From positions 1 through 24,686 of the forward strand of contig SVQJ01000004.1 in the NCBI GenBank assembly GCA_015065395.1: a stretch of 24,686 nt of DNA, read 5' to 3'. Source of the DNA: Oscillospiraceae bacterium (GTDB lineage: Bacteria; Bacillota; Clostridia; Oscillospirales; CAG-272). A program made the position numbers and the translations under genes. The notes under the pieces are model-generated. The model was not told where the DNA came from, did not search any database, and saw only the letters and a list, made by a program, of their open reading frames with translations. Below, piece after piece: positions 1 through 7,959 of this stretch (the stretch's first letter is position 1; every line of letters starts with the position of its first letter).

Positions 1-1
1 C

Positions 2-1012
2 CCCTTCGTTATCGGAACGGGCTGTGCCATCCCCGGCGTTATGGCCTGCCGCACCATTCGAAACGAGAAAGAAAGAAGGGCCACCGCAATGCTTGCGCCC
101 TTTATGCCCTGCGGCGCAAAGCTTCCCGTTATCGCCCTCTTTTCCGGCGCCTTCTTCTCCGATGCCACGTGGGTCGGCCCGCTTATGTACTTTGCGGGCA
201 TAGTTATTATCTTCCTCTGCGCTCTGCTCATCAACGCCATCACCGGATACAGACACAAAAAATCCTATTTCATTATAGAGCTTCCCGAATACAAGGCTCC
301 CAGCCTCTGGAGAGCTGTTAAATCCATGGCAAGCCGCGGCTGGTCATACATAGTTAAGGCTGCTACCATAATCCTTCTCTGCAACACGGCAGTTCAGATC
401 ATGCAGTCATTTACATGGAGCTTCACCGTTGCCAAAAGTGCCGACGCTTCTATACTTGCAAGCATAGGCGGCCCCTTCGCATATCTTCTTCTCCCCATCG
501 TGGGCGTTCTTTCGTGGGAGCTTGCGGCGGCAGCTATCACCGGATTTATCGCCAAGGAAAACGTTGTGGGAACTTTGGCGGTGTGCTTTGTGGGTCTGGA
601 GAACCTTATCAACACCGAGGAGCTTGCACTTATGGAGGGAGCAGGAGAAGAGGTTGCTTACGCTCTTGCCATTTCCAAGGTCGCAGCTCTTGCTTACCTT
701 ATGTTCAACCTGTTCAGCCCTCCCTGCTTTGCGGCTATCGGCGCAATGAACGCGGAAATGAAGAGCGCTAAATGGCTGTGGGGCGGCATCGGATTGCAGC
801 TCGGCGTCGGATACACCGTCGGCTATCTTGTATATACCGTCGGTACACTCCTCACCTCGCCGAAAGAGCTTGCGGTCATCCCTGCCATCCTCGGCGGTAT
901 CGCCGTTGGACTTATGGCGCTCACCGCAGCTGTCATGATAGGAAAGGCCAACAGAAGAGTAAAAAATGAGAAAGCGGTAAAAATCGCCGCAGCTCAAAAG
1001 ATCGCAAAATAA
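2..1012 (+). CDS. feoB: FeoB ferrous iron transporter, C-terminal part (5' end outside window)
   Basis: This is the C-terminal 336 residues of FeoB, the inner-membrane Fe(II) importer. The reading frame is already open at base 2, so the first in-window ATG at 41 is internal and the N-terminal G domain lies upstream of the window. The visible part has the family's core: a Gly/Cys/Pro-rich stretch (GCAIPGVMACRT, then PFMPCGAKLPV) followed by several hydrophobic segments and a basic C-terminus. The stop is 15 bases from the next gene, a known FeoB partner, so the two probably share a transcript. Identification is secure; the missing 5' part cannot be judged. Confidence 0.95.
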   Translation, partial: PFVIGTGCAIPGVMACRTIRNEKERRATAMLAPFMPCGAKLPVIALFSGAFFSDATWVGPLMYFAGIVIIFLCALLINAITGYRHKKSYFIIELPEYKAPSLWRAVKSMASRGWSYIVKAATIILLCNTAVQIMQSFTWSFTVAKSADASILASIGGPFAYLLLPIVGVLSWELAAAAITGFIAKENVVGTLAVCFVGLENLINTEELALMEGAGEEVAYALAISKVAALAYLMFNLFSPPCFAAIGAMNAEMKSAKWLWGGIGLQLGVGYTVGYLVYTVGTLLTSPKELAVIPAILGGIAVGLMALTAAVMIGKANRRVKNEKAVKIAAAQKIAK

Positions 1013-1027
1013 AGAAGGTCATATATC

Positions 1028-1216
1028 ATGCTGGATAATATTATTATCATCGGAATAACGGCACTGGTCGTGGGCCTTGCATCCTGGTATGTTATCCGGG
1101 CGAAAAGGAAAGGGCAGAAATGCATCGGCTGCCCTTTTGCAAAGACCTGTGTCGCCGCACGCAGCTCGTGCTGCTCTTGCGAAGGCGACGGGCAGGAGCA
1201 AAATGAATCAGATTGA
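1028..1216 (+). CDS. FeoB-associated Cys-rich membrane protein
   Basis: This 62-residue protein has one N-terminal membrane segment (about residues 4-22), a basic stretch, and a cysteine cluster (CIGCPF, CVAARSSCCSC). That is the architecture of the FeoB-associated Cys-rich membrane protein family, found directly after feoB in many Clostridia. A GAAGG ribosome binding site lies upstream of the ATG. Location after feoB and co-directionality support a role in ferrous iron uptake, perhaps as an accessory or metal-handling subunit; its mechanism is not established. The C-terminus is polar and acidic. A convergent-junction repeat follows about 40 bases after the stop. Confidence 0.88.
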   Translation: MLDNIIIIGITALVVGLASWYVIRAKRKGQKCIGCPFAKTCVAARSSCCSCEGDGQEQNESD

Positions 1217-1257
1217 ATTTTTGATTCGTCTGCTCTGCAAGGCCGGATGAATTTTCT

Positions 1258-1515
1258 GTTCTTTCCTTGAAAGGAAAGAACCATAGGAACTTTAAGAAGA
1301 CTAAGATAGCGAAAAGGCAAAACGGTCCTAAAAAGAGGGAGACACACCAAAATGAACGAGCTCATTTTGGTGTGTCTCCCTCTTTTTAGATTATGGCACC
1401 TGCGGTGCCGCTGTCAGAGCATTATGATGCTCTGACGCGCCTTTTGCCTTGTAATCTTCAGCAAAACCTATTTCACAAAGTTTTTTGCAGAGTTTTTCAA
1501 AAAACTCACAAACCG
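1258..1515 (-). repeat. Structured interspersed repeat, copy A (reverse orientation)
   Basis: This is one of five copies of an intergenic element. On the reverse strand it runs from a CGGTTT-containing left end through AAGGCAAAAGGCG, a hairpin with arms GTCAGAGCAT/ATGCTCTGAC, the small hairpin GGCACC-GCA-GGTGCC and a 28-bp hairpin (1328-1389), to a palindromic right end at 1258-1281 with 11-base arms GTTCTTTCCTT/AAGGAAAGAAC. It fills the convergent junction between the feoB partner and the membrane protein gene. Its left end reaches into the last codons and TGA stop of that reverse-strand gene. No transposase or clear target duplication is seen. Confidence 0.85.
1328..1389. terminator. Perfect 28-bp hairpin of repeat copy A, possible bidirectional terminator
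   Basis: Arms of 28 bases pair perfectly around a 6-base loop. The arms begin CTAAAAAG and end CTTTTTAG, so either strand gives a hairpin followed by a short U-run. Its position between two converging genes suits a bidirectional terminator, but the stem is much longer than a typical intrinsic terminator needs. Confidence 0.5.
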
Positions 1516-3734
1516 AAAAACGCCTTCAGAAGCCCTACTCTCTCCCTCAATACTTTTTCAGGGATATAGCGGCGCTCAAGCTCTTCACGGCTCATTCCGA
1601 ACAGCTCAAGCTCTTCATCGGTAAGAGAGCTTACGGGCTTTTCCACAAGCTCCGCTTCTCCGGTCTGGGCATTATGGATATACATACTGATAGTGGCTTT
1701 TTCAGCACAAAGCGAAGATGAAACATGATTCATAAGGCCCCGAAGCCGATTTTTCTCTTCCTCTGTGAGCCTTTCCCCCATGGAAAAAGGATCCTTTCCT
1801 TTTTCCGTCAGTTCTTTGATAGCTTTGGCAAGGATATCGCTCTTAAGGCAGGAGCTGACATCCGCAGCAAACAAATTCGACCAATCGCTCTCCGTATACT
1901 CGCCCTCTCCCAAGTTTTTGACAAAGCAAACCTTTGTCATAAGCTGAACAAGGGACGAGCAGGCATCACAGGCGCTGTTATAGCTGCCCTCAAGCTCCTC
2001 CTCACTCTGCATATTACCGGAAAGGGCCACGAGAAGCTCATATACCTCCCGCCGCAAAGAAAAGCTATTATCCCAAAGGGCAAAATAGTCCTCCCCCAGA
2101 GCAGAAAGCGCAAAGCTTAAAGCTCCCTTTTCGCATTTTACATTAACAATGATCTCGTTTTTCAGAACGGCAGAGCCGTTACCGTCTCCTGCAGGTTCAA
2201 AGGGTCTGAAGGCACAAAGATCTCCCAACACTCTGCAATAATCACTGAAAAGACTTTCCTCCAATGATACGGAGCTGAAACTGCCGAGCGCATCTATCAA
2301 TGCGTCTTTCACCTTGTTCGATGACAAAACGTATTCTCTCTGCTCCGCCGTCACATTATAAAGACCTATAAGCTTTTCCACATCGAGATATGCGCTAGAG
2401 CGCACAAACGCATCCTTTCCAAGATAAGGATGCCTTGCCAAAGCCTCTGCCTCGGTTATATCTCCCATGTTACTGAGAATGATATACAATGCCTCCCCCT
2501 CTTTTTCAAGATCCTTTTCAAATGTCAGCCTGCTTTCGTCATAGCCTCCCATAAAGATTTCCACCGCATCGTCGCTGTATGAAAGAGCGTTGTATGCCGC
2601 ATCTCTGTAAAGGCAGAGCTTAAAAAGACGCAACTGCTCAGTCTCGTTGAAGGTCTCGGCAAGAGCTGCAAACATTCCGTTCTTATACATATACTCCGTG
2701 TCCATGCTTTCCAGCTCCAACTCTCCCGGAGCATTTTCTATAAAGTAAACCGCGAAGTCCACAACAGCCTCTCCGCTCTTTACAAACTCCTTGCGGGACA
2801 TATCGCAAAGTCCTTCGGAAAGCGGATGAAGCAGATATTTATAGGAAGCGCTTTCTCTTTGGTCTTCGGGGACGTTTTCTGCCGAAAGCCTAATGATCTC
2901 CGTTGAAACGGCATACGCCCAATCTGCCTTGACCACATTCTTCTCCAGGTACCGTGCAAGATCAAGAACCGTCTTTTCGGAGACCTTTTCTCCCGTACGT
3001 ATAAGATCAACAATATGCAGTGCCTTCTCAGCAGTGGTTTCAATAACATTTCCGATCCTCCTCGGACTGACCGTCTCTCCGTTCATCTGAAAGCCGGTAA
3101 GCAGATCATAAGCCGCGGTAAAGGGCGCAGGCTTTGAAAGCCAGACCGCGGGGTGTTGCGAAAGGCTCTCCGCTGCCTCAAGGACGGCACCCTCCTCTCC
3201 TGCAATGCGGCATACGCTCTCCAACGACGGAGCGTATGCATTCACCGTACCGTACAGGGGAAGAAGAATCAATACCGTGAATAAAAGACTGTCGGCAAGG
3301 CGCACGGCGGCGCCGATCGCCTTTTCCTTCCTGTTTTCGGGCTCGGGGGCGTTCATTTTCTCCTTCATTGTCCGATATCCGACTTTAATTGCAAGCTTTT
3401 TCAACAAAGGAACCGAAACGAGCATGAACACAAAGAACAGAACGAGGGCAACGGCGCCCTGTATGATACCGGGAAGGAAAAGAGAAACGAGCAAATAAAG
3501 AACGCTTCCCCTCTCCCCCGCCATGAGAGAAAATGAGCTTATCAGCGGTCCAAACGCAAGGGCTGCAAGCCTTGCAAGCACAATGCTCATAACAGAAGCG
3601 AAAACAGTGGCACAAACGGAAAAAACGGAATGCCAAACACCCTTTTCATATCCGCGGCGGCAAAAGAAAAATCCGCATATCCCGATGCAAACAAGAAAAG
3701 GGACCCACATAACCACAGAAAGCAAAATATTCAA
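1506..3734 (-). CDS. Large membrane protein of unknown function
   Basis: The protein is about 742 residues. The first 165 hold about four hydrophobic segments (near 3-24, 34-60, 75-105 and 142-165), interrupted by a basic loop. The rest is hydrophilic and probably mostly helical, without a motif I recognise. The N-terminal membrane part loosely resembles CvpA-like proteins, but that is weak. I place the start at TTG 3734 because GGGAGGG sits 7 bases upstream and because the -10 of a consensus promoter (3764-3769) overlaps the longer GTG start at 3773. The stop lies inside the end of repeat copy A. It stands alone, divergent from the lipoprotein gene at 3961. Confidence 0.75.
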   Translation of the reverse strand: MNILLSVVMWVPFLVCIGICGFFFCRRGYEKGVWHSVFSVCATVFASVMSIVLARLAALAFGPLISSFSLMAGERGSVLYLLVSLFLPGIIQGAVALVLFFVFMLVSVPLLKKLAIKVGYRTMKEKMNAPEPENRKEKAIGAAVRLADSLLFTVLILLPLYGTVNAYAPSLESVCRIAGEEGAVLEAAESLSQHPAVWLSKPAPFTAAYDLLTGFQMNGETVSPRRIGNVIETTAEKALHIVDLIRTGEKVSEKTVLDLARYLEKNVVKADWAYAVSTEIIRLSAENVPEDQRESASYKYLLHPLSEGLCDMSRKEFVKSGEAVVDFAVYFIENAPGELELESMDTEYMYKNGMFAALAETFNETEQLRLFKLCLYRDAAYNALSYSDDAVEIFMGGYDESRLTFEKDLEKEGEALYIILSNMGDITEAEALARHPYLGKDAFVRSSAYLDVEKLIGLYNVTAEQREYVLSSNKVKDALIDALGSFSSVSLEESLFSDYCRVLGDLCAFRPFEPAGDGNGSAVLKNEIIVNVKCEKGALSFALSALGEDYFALWDNSFSLRREVYELLVALSGNMQSEEELEGSYNSACDACSSLVQLMTKVCFVKNLGEGEYTESDWSNLFAADVSSCLKSDILAKAIKELTEKGKDPFSMGERLTEEEKNRLRGLMNHVSSSLCAEKATISMYIHNAQTGEAELVEKPVSSLTDEELELFGMSREELERRYIPEKVLRERVGLLKAFFGL

Positions 3735-3763
3735 ATCAAAGCCCTCCCATCTACTATATTGAA

Positions 3764-3792
3764 AGTATAACACATAAGTATGTTAGTTTCAA
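3764..3792 (-). promoter_or_regulatory. Promoter for the membrane protein gene
   Basis: Reverse strand: TTGAAA, 17-base spacer, TATACT. The predicted transcription start is about 20 bases before the TTG start codon, which decides the start of that gene. Confidence 0.75.
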
Positions 3793-3852
3793 GAATTATA
3801 CTGTTTCAATCGGTACACTGATTATACAACTTGACGGTTTTTTGGAAAATCA

Positions 3853-3881
3853 TTGACAAATTACCCATCAATGCTTATAAT
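3853..3881 (+). promoter_or_regulatory. Consensus sigma-A promoter for the lipoprotein gene
   Basis: TTGACA at 3853-3858, 17-base spacer, TATAAT at 3876-3881. Both hexamers match consensus fully. The leader to the ATG at 3961 is about 70 bases, ending in AGAAAGGA as ribosome binding site. Confidence 0.9.
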
Positions 3882-3960
3882 ATAAGCGTTGGACTTTGAG
3901 CTTATTCAAGCAGTGAGCTTATTTCCAAATTCTATTCTTTAATTCAGAAAGGATCAAAAA

Positions 3961-4731
3961 ATGAAAAAGTTTCTTACGCTTCTTCTCGCGCTTATCCTTG
4001 TGATCAGCCTTGTTTCCTGCGGCTCCGGCTCCGATAAGGACGACAATAAGGATAACTCCAAAGTAGAAGAGAACAACGACAAGAACAATAACAAGAACGA
4101 CGGCGGCAACAAGGGCAATGCCGGCATCCTCGGCGGCAACTCCAACAAGAACGAAGCTGACGAAGATTATATCGGTATCTGGGTAAATGAATCATTCGCT
4201 ATGGCATTTGAGTTTACCAACAAGGGCACCTGCATTATGACCGACCTTACATACGGCATGGAAGTTGTTTACTCTTACACCGTTAAGGATGATGTTTTCA
4301 CCCTTACCTATGACGGCGAATCCATGGATATGGAATATGCTGTTGACGGCGACACCATCGAGCTCACAGCCGAGGGCGATACTATCGAGTTTGAGAAGGT
4401 TGACAGCCTTGACGATTACCTTGATGCGGACCTTGATGCGGACCTTGACCTCGATCTTGACCTCGATTATGACGAGGTTGAGCTTGACATCGACAAGGAT
4501 CTCGTTGGCGAATGGGAGAGCGAGGACGGCGACAGCGTTGAGTTCAAGAAAAACGGATCCTGCACCCTCTATGACGACATGGAAACCTTGGATTGCGAGT
4601 GGGGCGTTAGCGACGGCGAGCTCTACATCGTTGTTGAAGGCGTACAGTCCTCCCTCGGTGAATACGAGGTAGACGGTGATACCCTCACCATTGGTGACGG
4701 CTACGAAGAAATACTTTTCGTAAAGAAATAA
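3961..4731 (+). CDS. Acidic lipoprotein with two similar lipocalin-like domains
   Basis: This 256-residue protein has a lipoprotein signal (basic MKK, hydrophobic core, LVSC lipobox with Cys20). A low-complexity Asn/Lys/Asp/Gly linker follows to about residue 62. Two beta-rich domains are then visible: one starts at GIWVNE and the other at GEWESED. Each has a G-x-W start, an F.(K/N)KG(T/S)C strand and a VDGDT(I/L) strand, the pattern of small lipocalin-like DUF families in Clostridia. They are joined by a run of alternating Asp and Leu coded by short tandem DNA repeats (about 4423-4470). The mature protein is very acidic and should sit on the outer membrane face. Ligand unknown. It is monocistronic. 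Confidence 0.8.
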   Translation: MKKFLTLLLALILVISLVSCGSGSDKDDNKDNSKVEENNDKNNNKNDGGNKGNAGILGGNSNKNEADEDYIGIWVNESFAMAFEFTNKGTCIMTDLTYGMEVVYSYTVKDDVFTLTYDGESMDMEYAVDGDTIELTAEGDTIEFEKVDSLDDYLDADLDADLDLDLDLDYDEVELDIDKDLVGEWESEDGDSVEFKKNGSCTLYDDMETLDCEWGVSDGELYIVVEGVQSSLGEYEVDGDTLTIGDGYEEILFVKK

Positions 4732-4757
4732 TCATTAACTTAATATCTGTTAATTAG

Positions 4758-4803
4758 AATGAGACACCCCTTGTAACAGCACTGTTGCAAGGGGTGTCTC
4801 ATT
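4758..4803 (+). terminator. Long hairpin after the lipoprotein gene
   Basis: Sixteen-base arms AATGAGACACCCCTTG/CAAGGGGTGTCTCATT pair perfectly, with an inner AACAG/CTGTT pairing. It begins 27 bases after the stop. The T-run after the stem is short, so termination is likely but not certain. Confidence 0.65.
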
Positions 4804-4840
4804 CTGTCGAAAAAGCGCAGAGTACAAAACCGTGGGGCAT

Positions 4841-5102
4841 GAGTTACGGTCGCTTTTTTGAAAAAAGCTCCGCAAAAAACTTTACAGATAGGTTTTGCTG
4901 AAGATCACAAGGCAAAAGGCGTCGCCAAAGCAGAAATCTGCTTTGGCTGAGGCACCGAAGGTGCCCAAGCCTAAAAAGAGGGAGAAACACCAAAATGAGC
5001 TCGTTCATTTTGGTGTTTCTCCCTCTTTTTAGGGCCTTTTTGCCTTTTAGCTATCGTTGTCTTCTTAAAGTTCCTTTGGTTCTTTCCTTTCAAGGAAAGA
5101 AC
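4841..5102 (+). repeat. Structured interspersed repeat, copy B (forward)
   Basis: From the left end it has ACGGTCGC, a GCTTTTTTGAAAAAAGC hairpin, GCAAAAAACTTTACAGATAG, AAGGCAAAAGGCG, a hairpin with arms GCCAAAGCAG/CTGCTTTGGC, the small GGCACC-GAA-GGTGCC hairpin and a 28-bp hairpin (4971-5032). GCCTTTTTGCCTT then pairs back to AAGGCAAAAGGC, and the palindromic right end closes it (5079-5102). Just upstream (4803-4821) lies TCTGTCGAAAAAGCGCAGA, also found inside copy D. It occupies the convergent junction between the lipoprotein gene and the reverse-strand zinc-ribbon gene. Confidence 0.87.
4971..5032. terminator. Perfect 28-bp hairpin of repeat copy B
   Basis: Same geometry as in copy A (28-base arms, 6-base loop GCTCGT). 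It differs by a single base pair at arm position 16, which is compensated on the opposite arm. Likely bidirectional terminator by position and by the A-rich/T-rich flanks. Confidence 0.5.
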
Positions 5103-5138
5103 AGAAAATCTCACCTGTTCTTCCCTTTGTCGTTTAGA

Positions 5139-5993
5139 TCACTTACCGGTATGAAGAAGGAAAATATCGTATACCTCTTTCCCCTCATACACCCGCGTGC
5201 GCTTCTGAAAATACAGATATTCCTCTGCATTCTCTTTTCCTTCAGTTATGCTTGCGGTATACTCCAATTTCACATCGGTCCCCTCATCGTTCTTTTTCCC
5301 GGAAGGATCGGGCAGACCTGCAAGGAGCAAAACACATTCCGACGGGTCCGCCTCAGACATGGGATACTTTTCTCTGTCAGACAGAAATTCATAAAGATTC
5401 GTATATGAATAATTATACACCGATTCCACCGCACACATACATATCTTCAGCGCTTCGTCCACAGCTTCCCCGCTTATCCCCGTGACGGCAGTTATTATTT
5501 CCTCTCCGCCCTCACAAAAGCTGACCGAAAATCCAACTCCCGGAAGATGGGTATCCGCTTGGTAGATATCCCAGGTATCGCCGCTTCGATCTTTTCCGCT
5601 GTGAGTGTTAACAAAGCTTCCCGCATCAAAAAGATGAGTGAGGGAGTTTTTTCCGGAAAGATAAATGCACCGAAGCTGAAAATCCTCAAAATTACATATT
5701 ACGCTTTCCTTCTCTTCCTCTTCCTTTTCCAAGGCATCTGTCGTTTCCTGAATATTGCCCTCTTCCTTGTCATTTGACCGGGGCTTTTCATCGCCGCCCG
5801 TGAATGCCATGATCAGTCCTATCGCCGCCCCCATTATAAAGCATACCAAAAGAACTGCGATCACTACCTTCGCCTTAGGGCGCCTGCTTTTTTTAACAAC
5901 CGCCGTTTTTTTCTTTGAAAGCTCTCTCATGCAATAAAGACAGAAGGAGGCGTTTTCCTCAAGAGAGGCATTACAATAAGGACAGCTTTTCAT
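5139..5993 (-). CDS. Zinc-ribbon, single-pass membrane protein of unknown function
   Basis: The 284-residue protein begins with a short zinc ribbon (Cys4, Cys7, Cys18, Cys21), followed by a basic linker, one membrane segment (about 42-65) and an acidic linker rich in Glu. The remaining 190 residues form a predicted outer domain that I do not recognise. The positive residues before the membrane segment predict an inside N-terminus. It overlaps the upstream HTH gene by four bases (ATGA), so translation is probably coupled. The same N-terminal module opens five other proteins in this window, two of them kinases, suggesting a shared intracellular interaction surface. Function unknown. Confidence 0.75.
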   Translation of the reverse strand: MKSCPYCNASLEENASFCLYCMRELSKKKTAVVKKSRRPKAKVVIAVLLVCFIMGAAIGLIMAFTGGDEKPRSNDKEEGNIQETTDALEKEEEEKESVICNFEDFQLRCIYLSGKNSLTHLFDAGSFVNTHSGKDRSGDTWDIYQADTHLPGVGFSVSFCEGGEEIITAVTGISGEAVDEALKICMCAVESVYNYSYTNLYEFLSDREKYPMSEADPSECVLLLAGLPDPSGKKNDEGTDVKLEYTASITEGKENAEEYLYFQKRTRVYEGKEVYDIFLLHTGK

Positions 5994-6412
5994 CCCAAGG
6001 TCTCCTCCCCATACTCATAGAGAAGTGAATTTATATCCATCACCATCATTTCTCTGCATATACCGTATATTACTATACAGTCAAAGGGGCATTTGGCATA
6101 AAGAGGGGCGTAGGAGCAATGCTTTAGAAGTGTTTGAACTTCACAAAGGGTCAATCCCATACCCACGGCAAGGGATAGGAGCTTTTTTCGCTCCGGTATC
6201 CTCAGCCCCGAAAAGATCTGATAAGCATAAACCTCGGAAAGCTCACTTTTTCTGATAGCATCTGCTTTTTTTATTCCCTTGCTTTCAAGAAGCTCTGCAA
6301 GATAAGCACACAGAGACCCGCTCACCATGCAGTCTTCATTTTCATTATAAAAGCTTGTGAAGCTCTCGCAAGAGGCCAGCTCCTTCAAAAGCTCAGAAGT
6401 ATCCTTTTTCAT
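5990..6412 (-). CDS. Small helix-turn-helix (XRE-like) protein
   Basis: The 140-residue protein has a central helical region (about 35-90) resembling an XRE-type HTH: a first helix ending ELLESKG, a turn helix with KADAIRKSELSEVYAYQI, then SGLRIPERKKLLSLAVGMGLT. The C-terminal part contains three further cysteines and may be a separate small domain. I chose ATG 6412 because GAGGTG lies 5 bases upstream, inside the longer TTG-initiated frame. The stop overlaps the start of the zinc-ribbon gene in an ATGA, a two-gene unit. It may regulate that unit or act as a protein-interaction HTH. Confidence 0.7.
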   Translation of the reverse strand: MKKDTSELLKELASCESFTSFYNENEDCMVSGSLCAYLAELLESKGIKKADAIRKSELSEVYAYQIFSGLRIPERKKLLSLAVGMGLTLCEVQTLLKHCSYAPLYAKCPFDCIVIYGICREMMVMDINSLLYEYGEETLG

Positions 6413-6496
6413 AAAACACCTCAAAAAACCTATTCTATATGACTAATTTAGCACAAAAAAGCAGTCCCGTCAACACAAAAAGCCAAACAAAAAAAT

Positions 6497-6549
6497 AAAG
6501 AGGAAAAAGCTCGAAACTATGCTGACAGCATAGGACTTTTTCCTCTTTT
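6497..6549 (-). terminator. Intrinsic terminator after the XRE regulator
   Basis: AAAGAGGAAAAAG pairs with CTTTTTCCTCTTT, with an inner hairpin CTATGCT-GAC-AGCATAG. On the reverse strand it lies about 20 bases after the stop of the XRE gene, and an A-rich stretch follows. It separates that gene from the HTH/zinc-ribbon pair. Confidence 0.7.
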
Positions 6550-6570
6550 TCATATACAATAAATCTTAAA

Positions 6571-6906
6571 TCAAAGATCGTCTATCTTATCCCAAAGAGC
6601 CTTGACTGTGGAAATAAAGGAACGCACCTTCGCCTCATCCTTCCCCTTGAGAGAAGCTGAAACGGATGCAAAGACCGCATCTACGGTGCAAGCGGAATCA
6701 AAAAGAAGATGGTCAACGCTCACCGAAAGGGCAAGGGATATCTTATATAAAGTATCAAGGGAAGGGATACGTGTGCCTCTTTCAATATGCCCGATATGAG
6801 CCGCGGAAAGAGAGCATATCTCTCCAAGGGTCTCCTGGGTCATATTTTTTGCCCTGCGGGCAGCTCTTATTCTTTCGCCGAGAGCCTTGTAATCAATTTC
6901 TCTCAT
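6571..6906 (-). CDS. XRE-family transcriptional regulator
   Basis: This 111-residue protein has a textbook XRE/Cro HTH at about residues 8-65: LGERIRAARRAKNMTQETLGE, then SAAHIGHIERGTRIPSLDTLYKIS and ALSVSVDHLL. The C-terminal 45 residues are helical and may dimerise. The start at ATG 6906 is set by GGGAGGT six bases upstream; a longer frame begins upstream at 6966 but lacks a site. The gene is divergent from the promoter at 6979-7007 of the five-gene cluster, a classic position for a regulator of that cluster; no operator could be identified. Confidence 0.88.
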   Translation of the reverse strand: MREIDYKALGERIRAARRAKNMTQETLGEICSLSAAHIGHIERGTRIPSLDTLYKISLALSVSVDHLLFDSACTVDAVFASVSASLKGKDEAKVRSFISTVKALWDKIDDL

Positions 6907-6978
6907 TTTTCCACCTCCCTTATCGTATAATTTTACCCATTTTCCCCCAAAGTATAAATACACCAAAGGAATTATTGC

Positions 6979-7007
6979 TTGACTGTAAGCATTATTTGTG
7001 CTACAAT
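6979..7007 (+). promoter_or_regulatory. Strong promoter of the 7039-10190 cluster
   Basis: TTGACT (6979-6984), 17-base spacer, TACAAT (7002-7007). The spacing is ideal and the leader to the ATG at 7039 is short (about 25 bases), with AAAGGAG as ribosome binding site. Confidence 0.85.
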
Positions 7008-7038
7008 TATAAAAAAATAACGAAAAGGAGTGAAAAAA

Positions 7039-7341
7039 ATGAATTTCATTTCACAAAACAAGACCATTTTGGCAGTCATCCTCACTGTTATGCTGATCGT
7101 TTTTGCCGTTCTTGCCATACTGACCGCCACAAGCGATGATCTGCAAAGAGCCCGCGACGGCATCGATCTTTATGAAAAGACAGAGGGCACTGTACAAGGA
7201 AACGCCCTTGCTCAAAATCTTGACGAGTGGGAGGACACCATAAGCGAATACAACACAAGAACCGTAGTTTTTGCTGTTATCGCAGGAATTTGCCTTATCG
7301 GTGATGCATTGGTCCTCTTTGCAAAGCCCGCAAAGAATTAA
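7039..7341 (+). CDS. Small two-pass membrane protein
   Basis: The 100-residue protein has two hydrophobic segments (about 10-30 and 75-94) around a polar, acidic loop of about 45 residues that probably lies outside, with both termini in the cytoplasm. No family is recognised. ATG 7039 is preferred over GTG 7030 because GTG overlaps the AAAGGAG binding site. It is the first gene of a cluster that continues with a lipoprotein and three zinc-ribbon membrane proteins. Confidence 0.7.
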   Translation: MNFISQNKTILAVILTVMLIVFAVLAILTATSDDLQRARDGIDLYEKTEGTVQGNALAQNLDEWEDTISEYNTRTVVFAVIAGICLIGDALVLFAKPAKN

Positions 7342-7391
7342 TTGGCAGATTTTTTTAATCAATTGATCTAATTCTTTACGAGGTATTAAAA

Positions 7392-7940
7392 ATGAAAAAA
7401 TCAACAAAGCTCCTCTCCCTCATCCTTGCGGCAATTCTTGCCATGGGAGCCTTCGCTTCCTGTAATGCAAAGAAGGAAGATAAGAAATACACCATCCGAG
7501 AGGATATTATCGAAGCATTTGAGCTTGATGAAGACGGCAAACAACTTGTTTATGACACACTTGACGCATTCAATAAGGCCTTTGACGATCTCAAGGCAGC
7601 TAACCCCGTCGATGACAGCGAATTCGGTGCATACGGAGAAGCTATCGATGATGCGCTCAGCGCATTCTACGAGGATTTTGCACAGTACAGAGAAAAGCTC
7701 ACAGAGAAAATGAAGACAGCACAGGGTACTGAAAAGGATAACCTCGCTCTGCTCAGCGCAGAGAATACCCAGATCGCTATAAGCCTATCAAGCCCCTCAA
7801 TACAGTACATGATGGGCAACGTCAGCGGCGAGAGCTTTTCAGAGGACGCACTTAACTGTGTTATTGATTTCTCCGAATTTTTCACAGGCGAGTCCATCAT
7901 TACCAATGAGATGATCGATTCCATCATCATCGCTGACTGA
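7392..7940 (+). CDS. Lipoprotein sharing a domain with the 9084-10190 protein
   Basis: The 182-residue protein has a lipoprotein signal ending FASC (Cys24). After a Lys-rich linker, a mostly helical domain starts near residue 36. Its beginning, IIEAFELDEDGKQLVYDTLD, matches the outer domain of the zinc-ribbon protein at 9084 (TIEAFEITKEQEEDINDFFA). The similarity continues through a D..Y/F...I.(D/E)......F motif, so the two are probably paralogous domains, one lipid-anchored and one membrane-spanning. A GAGG site precedes the ATG. The shared domain suggests that both see the same outer ligand or each other; this is inference. Confidence 0.75.
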   Translation: MKKSTKLLSLILAAILAMGAFASCNAKKEDKKYTIREDIIEAFELDEDGKQLVYDTLDAFNKAFDDLKAANPVDDSEFGAYGEAIDDALSAFYEDFAQYREKLTEKMKTAQGTEKDNLALLSAENTQIAISLSSPSIQYMMGNVSGESFSEDALNCVIDFSEFFTGESIITNEMIDSIIIAD

Positions 7941-7959
7941 TCCTATAACGGAGGTTTTT

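Noticed and set aside
407..997. Long open frame antisense to feoB
   Set aside because: It has no ribosome binding site or recognisable protein and lies opposite a clear FeoB coding region; it is a by-product of codon use.
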